From Nemania diffusa (taxonomy: Eukaryota; Ascomycota; Sordariomycetes; Xylariales; Xylariaceae), in contig JBBPUQ010000006.1 in NCBI GenBank assembly GCA_038501195.1, positions 3,224,001 through 3,288,000 of the forward strand: a stretch of 64,000 nt of DNA, written 5' to 3'. Positions 57,563 to 64,000 of the stretch are shown here, piece by piece (positions within the stretch are counted from its first letter, which is position 1; each line of letters opens with the position of its first letter). Below the pieces are notes generated by a model. The model was not told the DNA's origin. It was given only the letters and a program-made list of their open reading frames with translations, and did no database searches. A program made the translations under genes and the position numbers.

Positions 57563-60500
57563 GGTATCCCACGGCAAAGCCACGTTCAGCGCATCAGACA
57601 GGCACTAGGAAGTAATGCATCGATGCTGTTGGCAATAGGAGAAAGCTGAACCAGCTAGATCACGAAGCTGGTATCGAGATAGGCAGGTATGGCATCTAGC
57701 CTAGTGGATGGGAAAGGCTTGGCATTTATGTGTAGATGTGTAGATGTCTATGCGCACTCTCGTACCCGCAGATTAGGGTATGTAGGTACCTATGGCAGTA
57801 CAGTTAGGCACTATATGCTAGCAGCTAGCTCTACAGCAGAGTAGGTACGCAGTATTCCGTACCTATATTCCGGCAATATTCCGCAGGGTCCAGGGGGCTT
57901 TTAGTGGGCCAACAGACGGACGGGCGGGCGCGCCGGGTGGCACAAGCCACTCTGGGCACTGGGCATCCTAACTAACAGAATAACAAGCCTTTTTGTTTCT
58001 GTAAGGGTAAGGTAAATAAACGCCAGGCACAGAACAGAATCAATCACCTTGTTGCCAAGCTGGGCCATGACATCACGCTATAAATTTAGATTAATCAATC
58101 AACATCTTGTGCGCATACAGTCAGGGCCCATTTGAACTACATAGCTGCAATACCATATAGGGAAATAGTCTGTCTACCTGCCTACCGGCCAGTCATAGCC
58201 ACGCTGTAATAAAAGCGAAACGATATAGTTAATATTTAGGCCGAACGACTGCGTACGAATAACAACCGAGACAAGAATATTTTTGATGAGGTGGTTAGAG
58301 GAGCTTAGTGCGACAACGCTATATTCTATACTTGAAGCAGGTATCGAGGTAGAATGGGTAGATTTATTCTGTATAGAGTTCAGTTCATCAGTTCATGACT
58401 CGCAAGCACAAACAACTAGTCTGCCTGGTTTAGTCTAGTACCTATTATTCTAGCCGCAGTTGCCCGCTAAACCCTTGAACTGGCAACCCCAACGACACAC
58501 GCAGTCCTGAGTCGTCAGACCTGGAGAACTGACGCGGCCTCCCACTGTAGTACGTGTAATCGGATTCCGATCAGCAGAGCTCTCTATCTAGTTGAAACAA
58601 AATCTGCAAGCGAGCAGATGATGCTGGTCGACAATGACGCAGAACTAGTAGAGGTTGCCGGGGAAGTAGCAAGCTGTGTAGGGAATTGTGAACTATCAAC
58701 TGAGTCCTTTGAGGTCGGCCACCGGTGATTTAGGTCGTCTCGACATAGACACACTTACCTATCATGAAACAAGTGCCCGTAGTAGTGGAAAAGCATCAGT
58801 AGACACTTAGTGAGCTCTTCGGTCGGCGAATAAATGACAGCAAAACGGTGTAAGTGGGGAAGTGTAACCCATGTTGCCATTGGTGCCGATCATGACAACA
58901 TTGGCAAGCTATCTACATGTAGCATAGACAGATAGCGTGGGTACCTATGCATACCCAGGTAGGTATATATGCGCGTCTCGCTCACCTGCATTTGAGACTC
59001 GATAGTAGAAGATGGCTTGGCCGTTATTTCCCCGAGTCTGATGTCCTGGCATTATTGTTGCATATCACTTATAGACGCGAACATGCTTTAAATAACTTTG
59101 ATAGTAGTCTAGAAATGGACGAGAATACCAAAAGGGGGTTTAATGCCTTCTTGGGCTGGGTCCCTTGCGCTAAGCTGGCTGTGCCTGGCGGGGCTTGTCG
59201 GAATACGAGCGAAGCCTCGGCCGACTTTGCATCTCCTTATAAGAAATCCGAATACTGAGAATCGGATTGACTAATTGTAGCAGATGGAGAATTAACAAAT
59301 TATATATGCATACACACATAAATAATTAGAGCATAATAGCTCAGGTTCAGTGTATGTACTGCGTAGATACCTACCTACCTATGTAGCGAGTAGGTAGGTT
59401 TGTGTTAGCACAATGCTACCAATTGTTATCGATTGGTGAACATGGGATTACCTATAATTGGCCTAATCAGTGCTGTGCAACGATTGAAAACGGGAGCCAA
59501 GACACTAGGCATCTCGATGTGCGATGGGGCAATCGACAGTAAGTAGCCTAGCTCATCTAAGCCATTATTTATGCCGTCACCTACCTACGTAGATATGGAC
59601 AACACGCGTGTCTACGCTAGCTAGACACTGTTAAGAAATCAACATGTACCTACCTACCTTTCTAGTGTAGATAGTCTCAGTGAGTATTGACGACGCCTGT
59701 CTTGACTCGAATGAAAAAGAGGCCGAGAGCAATTGTAGATACTCATATGAATTAACGTGTCTCAAACACACTAGTTTCATTTTTTTTTCTTCTTTGTTTT
59801 TTTTCTGTGCCTCGGCCAAAGAGTGTGCCATCAATTGGTGGTCCACCATCCTGAAACTGTGTCGCTCGGTTCTCTAAGTATCGACATTCTATTGTCTATC
59901 TAGTCTACATCACAACATGGTATGTGCCTAGTTGAAAGTTAGAAGTTCAGATTTATTTTAGAAATATGTACTAGATGCGCATCTAGCATGCTGTAAGTAC
60001 CTGCTAAAAGTCGATTCACGTTTCATATTAGCGCGCGCACATATAACACACATACATCCTACTCGCTCTCCAATGTGGAGCAAGGGTAAGGTAGGTGTGT
60101 AGGTACGGTTGGTAGGGAAGAAGGATTATGCATACCTACGCATACATAGGTATTAGTCTAGTTGCGGGCTGCCGTCGGTGCAGGGCTGTTGTAGGCATCT
60201 ATGTATCTACCCATACTGCGCTGTATACCGTCCCCCATCCCTGCCTATAGCTGTCCGTCGATCAGGTACTGCAGTACCTACCTCAAGCCTTTCAAAGGAC
60301 CCCACGAACGTCTAGGCCTTTAATCAATCTACTTATAATTTCGACAGAATACAGCCTAGACTGTCTGTGATACGATGTTACATGGCGGTGCTTGTTTGAA
60401 ATACCTAGGTACACTAGCTACCGACCTTATGTTACGGTGACTAAATAAACTAGACTGAGGGTTGGGTCGACTGTTTCCGCCTCCAGTAGATATGTACCTT

Positions 60501-61261
60501 GAAGGGGTGACTTGGAATACGTACGTACTTACATAATAGAGTGCCATGGGCAGGTATACAATACATTTGCACAGGAGGCAGGTCTGATGTAGACTAGTAC
60601 ACCCATCCATACACCTACCTCCTACCTCTCCATACCTCCATTACCTACCTCCATACCGATGTAAGGTCGGTCGGTCGGTACTGTATGTATATAGTATACC
60701 TATACTTGCAGCTGCGTATTCTATGTTTTGCGTTTTACATAACATGCAACATCTCTCCCACCCCCAATCGCTTCAGTGACCCCATTCATCTACCGTCTCT
60801 CTGCTGACCACCAGTTCTATATTAAACCAGCTTCGCACATCGGAATAACCTCCCACCTGCAGCCAGTTCAGTATCTAGACTGCATCCCACCACCCAGGAC
60901 AACCGGCAAATAGAGCATTCTGTTATATTCGACCTCTGTCCTGTCCCCTCTTCTCTCCTTCACCCCTCAGTCCTTCTGTCTCTTTGCAGTATTTTAGCCG
61001 CCTCCGTGCCCGCGACAGCCATAGCGTGGAAAATCGCTCTCACAAACAACTAGAGGGGGATTACCCGACCAACAGATTGTTGGCTCCTTTATTTATAAGT
61101 GGCTGCAAGGCAAACCGGCGGCACAACAGCGGCACCTGTTTCACCTCATTAATTTAATTAATCCCTTGGGACTCGCGAGACACTCATCCCTTCGACCTTT
61201 TTTACTCTTTTTAATTTTTCTTTTATCATCGTCTTGAACATAGCAGATTGACTTGCCCGAC
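57563..61261. other. Gene-free region between gpi2 and the membrane protein gene
   Basis: The gpi2 promoter side is followed by about 3 kb with no supported gene, many taggtacc palindromes and a GGTC tetranucleotide run (about 60665-60679). From about 60750 the plus strand is pyrimidine-rich, as expected for a promoter and leader of the next gene. A TATA-like tttataag lies at about 61093. Confidence 0.5.
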
Positions 61262-62111
61262 ATGAAGTTCACGGCAGCCCTCTGTCTCTTGGCATTTTCG
61301 TCATGCGCCGTCACAGCTCCCATATCCGGGACCCTGGACAAGGTTCCCAGCCGAGCTGGTTTGTCAAACTCTGGCGCGCCACAGGAGCCAAGGATTCGTT
61401 TGCCAGTCAAAGCTCCCGCCCGACAGGCCAGCAAGATTTCGGGGAAGAAAGGATCTAAGGTCGAGAAACTGCAGATTAGCAACAGCCAGCATCTACCATC
61501 GTCAGATCAGGTCGTCGCGACACCATCATCACAAGAGAAACCTTCTCAGACCCCGAAATCTTCCTACATAACATCACTAGCCCACCGCTTAACGACCAAG
61601 CCGCCATTCCCGGAATCGAGCATCGTTAGAGAGGAGACGAGGGCCAGTACGGAGGATTGGGAACCGGAAGCGACTATTGTAGAGTGGGAGACCAAGGCTT
61701 CGAGAGAGGCATACTTTTGGCTCCCATGCTTGTCCGCCGACAAGGCTCTCCGCTATCACCGCGTGCGAGTGAATACGGATATGCTCGTAGTGAGCCTGGT
61801 ACTCAGTCTCATCGCTATTATAGTTGTCATCGAGTTGTGGAAGCCGGTTGCTGCAAGGTAAGAATCGCGCTGCAGAGAATGCAAACAGAACTGTATATGT
61901 GTTTTGGTATGCGAGACTAACTCTGGCATTTAGATTTAGCCGCTTCCGATCCGGCCACGGTCCCATCTACCTGGATGGTGACGAGGTGGCGAGCGAAGAG
62001 AATACGGCAGAGAAGCCGAGCATATCCTCTTACGAGCTGATCCTCGAAGCAAATGTTGAAAGCAGACGAGAGCCGAGCCAAGTCGAAACAACGACGACGA
62101 CAACAAGGTAG
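61262..62111 (+). CDS. Type I membrane protein with signal peptide, 257 aa, function unknown
   Basis: Two exons: 61262-61857 and 61934-62111, joined across a 76-nt intron (gtaaga...tttag), with the frame continuous to TAG. The first ATG in frame is at 61262. Residues 1 to about 20 form a clear signal peptide (MKFTAALCLLAFSSCAVTA) with a likely cut near VTA/AP. Residues 21-173 form a Ser/Lys/Pro-rich lumenal or extracellular part without Cys pairs until one Cys near the membrane. One transmembrane helix follows at about 174-193 (MLVVSLVLSLIAIIVVIELW). The C-terminal 64 residues are cytosolic, acidic and end in a Thr-rich run. The second exon supplies most of that tail. I recognise no domain and assign no function. 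It could be a cell-wall or secretory-pathway protein. The signal peptide plus a single helix in the expected order supports a real gene. Confidence 0.75.
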
Positions 62112-64000
62112 CCAAGGCCATCAGACCATTTCTGTACATTAAGAAGCGGCGAATTTCATGCACTAGTATTCAGGGTTCACCCGAACGGACACGCTGCCAC
62201 GATTGGTCATTTCCATATGCGCGTGGCCGAGGAGAAAGGACAGCTTGATGTGATGGAGGCACAGTGGCTTTCGCGACCCGAGTCGAGAAAGACATACCCA
62301 CTGCGCCAATCATGCTGCCTCGCACCATACCAGGGATTAGCATCATTACAGGGTCGAACGACAATGTGTGTATCAGTATGGGAAAAGTGAAGCGGGTTAT
62401 GCGAATCAGCGTCGCCTATATGGCCGAAGCATCAGTCACGACGCCGACGTGGTGTCAACGTGCATCTAGATGAACACAAGGCTATTTTGTTTGAGGCCCT
62501 CCCACGAAGGCGACGAGCGAAGGAAAGCCGGGCACGTTTCATGTGTCTATGATGACGGCATTTGTAATCACGAGTAGGATCGTGTCCGAGATCCACTGCC
62601 AAGCATGTACTTTACGGCGTGTACTTTATGTAGATGCAAGCAACCGGATAGCGGTGTTCAAGCCTCTAACTGTCCTGCGTATCTCTTTGTGACTGGGGAC
62701 CACGCTCAGCGTTGCGCACGTGTGTGCCACCACACGTATGGCGGTAGGTAGAGAGAGAGAGAGTCGAATTCTTGGGTTGCGGATAATGATGGTGATGATG
62801 ATGATGATGATGACGATGATAATTTCGTGCATTGACTGGCATATTCTCTACACTGCCATGCCTCGTGCTGGACTGCTCACGCTCACATGACCTCCATATA
62901 TATGAAGAATGGTGCCGTGGCTGACTGGCTGCCCCGTTCTATTCACTGGGGTCATGGCTCTGGCGTTCTCTTTTCCTCTTCGTCTGGTACACACCGACAT
63001 TGGGTCAAAGCTGGCAAGTAATGTGCCAACAAGAATGAACGAGGCCAATTAATGCCTTGTAGGCTCAACGGAACAAGTGTCAGCTTTATCAGCAACCCGC
63101 CATATCCTCAGCTGCATACACGTTCACATCGAGTGTATTGGTCGTAAATGCACCAACGAGCCGAGCCAGTTCATGTACGTATCGAGTCTGTACAGCTAGA
63201 TGCTTGGCATGGCCCCCAACTGGGCCTTGCAGCAGGCCTTGCGTTGGGCGCAGGGTCTTCATCGTCGTAGTGTGTGTACGCATAATCTGCATGCAAGAGA
63301 CCGCCAAGAGACTGTCTAGTCTGATGGAGACCGTCACAGCCGACCAACCAGCGCCCTCACTCGAGCTCGCTAGGGGATAAGAACTTCCAGCAAAGGAAAG
63401 GCGATCAAATCCTACCACTACGCCTCACGGCTTCTCCCTGCTCAGTACTGTACGTATGTAGGTACTACTCTGAGAACTTGTTGATCAGACCAGGAGCCAG
63501 CAGTATGTTTCTATGGAGACTGACTGGTCAGAATCCCTCTTATAAACAGGAGACACACAACTCGACTGCTGTTTCTTCCCTTCCTTCCCTGCCCTTTGTT
63601 TATTCATCTACCGATACACAAGTCGATTAATCGCTCGAGCCGCGTGGTATGTATCACATCATAGCGCAAGGGGCCTCAGGTGTTTCCGACCGATCGACAT
63701 ACCGGCAGAGAGAATAGCTTGTTGATTGTTTTTGTCACACGGTGACCGCGCCGTGACCGGGCTGCCCATCCCAGAAAAGCCTCCACTGCTCTAGGCATAG
63801 CTCGGCATCACCGCGGCCAGGGGGGCTTCCACCGCCATCGTCCAAGCTCCCGGCGAGCTCCACCGCCGTTGTGGGATTCCAAGAAATCGAATCCAGCCCT
63901 ACAGCACGAGTCTGCTGCTACTGCTGCTGCTGCTACCCCGCAGTATTTAATCTCATTCGTTCGGTTCTTCCCTTTCCCCTATAAACTATCTCGAGGTAGA
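62112..64000. other. Right edge, no supported gene
   Basis: 1.9 kb of fairly GC-balanced DNA. Frames at 62170-62473 and 63089-63418 have up to 109 codons but no feature I can name. There are GA (about 62750-62762) and ATG/ATGATG (about 62789-62820) microsatellites. A tataaaca site at about 63541 followed by pyrimidine-rich sequence could be the promoter of a gene beyond the right end. Confidence 0.4.
62750..62821 (+). repeat. GA and GATGAT microsatellites
   Basis: A (ga)n run of about seven units and, 30 bases later, a tract of tgatga units with few interruptions. Confidence 0.8.

Noticed and set aside
63089..63418. 109-codon minus-strand frame near the right edge
   Set aside because: No recognisable domain, and no splice partner could be found on either side.

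Overview
The window comes from a filamentous ascomycete (Pezizomycotina, most likely a sordariomycete). The evidence is short spliceosomal introns (about 49-168 nt, mostly GTRNGY...YAG) in almost every gene, unmistakably fungal proteins (a GBD-less WASP, a Pls1 tetraspanin, a short Mcm1, a Msn2/Seb1-like zinc finger protein), and long intergenic DNA that is rich in TpA and in short TACCTAGGTA-type palindromes. No bacterial-style operons, CRISPR arrays or phage genes are present. Layout: an unrecognised 261-aa protein (923-1708, -) is divergent from translation initiation factor eIF1A (2465-3295, +). eIF1A converges on the actin-nucleation promoter Las17/WASP (4676-6720, -). A conserved-looking 67-aa protein (8051-8335, -) shares a 0.6-kb divergent promoter with the XPF-family repair nuclease Rad1 (8948-11835, +). 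A 78-aa two-helix membrane protein with an N-myristoylation-like start (12192-12507, -) and the tetraspanin Pls1 (16147-16962, -) follow, with a GC-richer interrupted reading frame (13913-14986, -) between them. After about 7 kb without a gene come the MADS-box factor Mcm1 (25192-26047, +), a Ctr-type copper transporter (30538-31171, -), a C2H2 zinc finger factor (41594-43025, -), the GPI-anchor enzyme subunit Gpi2/PIG-C (56014-57562, -) and a type I membrane protein of unknown function (61262-62111, +). Only twelve intact genes are seen in 64 kb, well below the usual density of such genomes. The stretches at 17-24, 26-30.5, 31.2-41.5 and 44-56 kb are gene-empty. Much of 26-41 kb and 52-55 kb is TA-rich and looks like DNA decayed by repeat-induced point mutation (RIP): it holds a diverged direct repeat (53.2/54.0 kb), a possible short inverted-repeat element (34.1-34.9 kb) and a decayed tRNA-Ser-like sequence inside it. 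The genes do not form a pathway or cluster. They are ordinary housekeeping, cytoskeletal, repair, transport and regulatory genes lying as islands in decayed DNA. No convincing new multi-gene system is visible. The items most worth checking are the small uncharacterised proteins, the interrupted coding island at 13.9-15.0 kb, and the tRNA-like and repeat relics. All gene models here were built by hand from reading frames, splice consensus and remembered family conservation; none was checked by alignment or transcript data.
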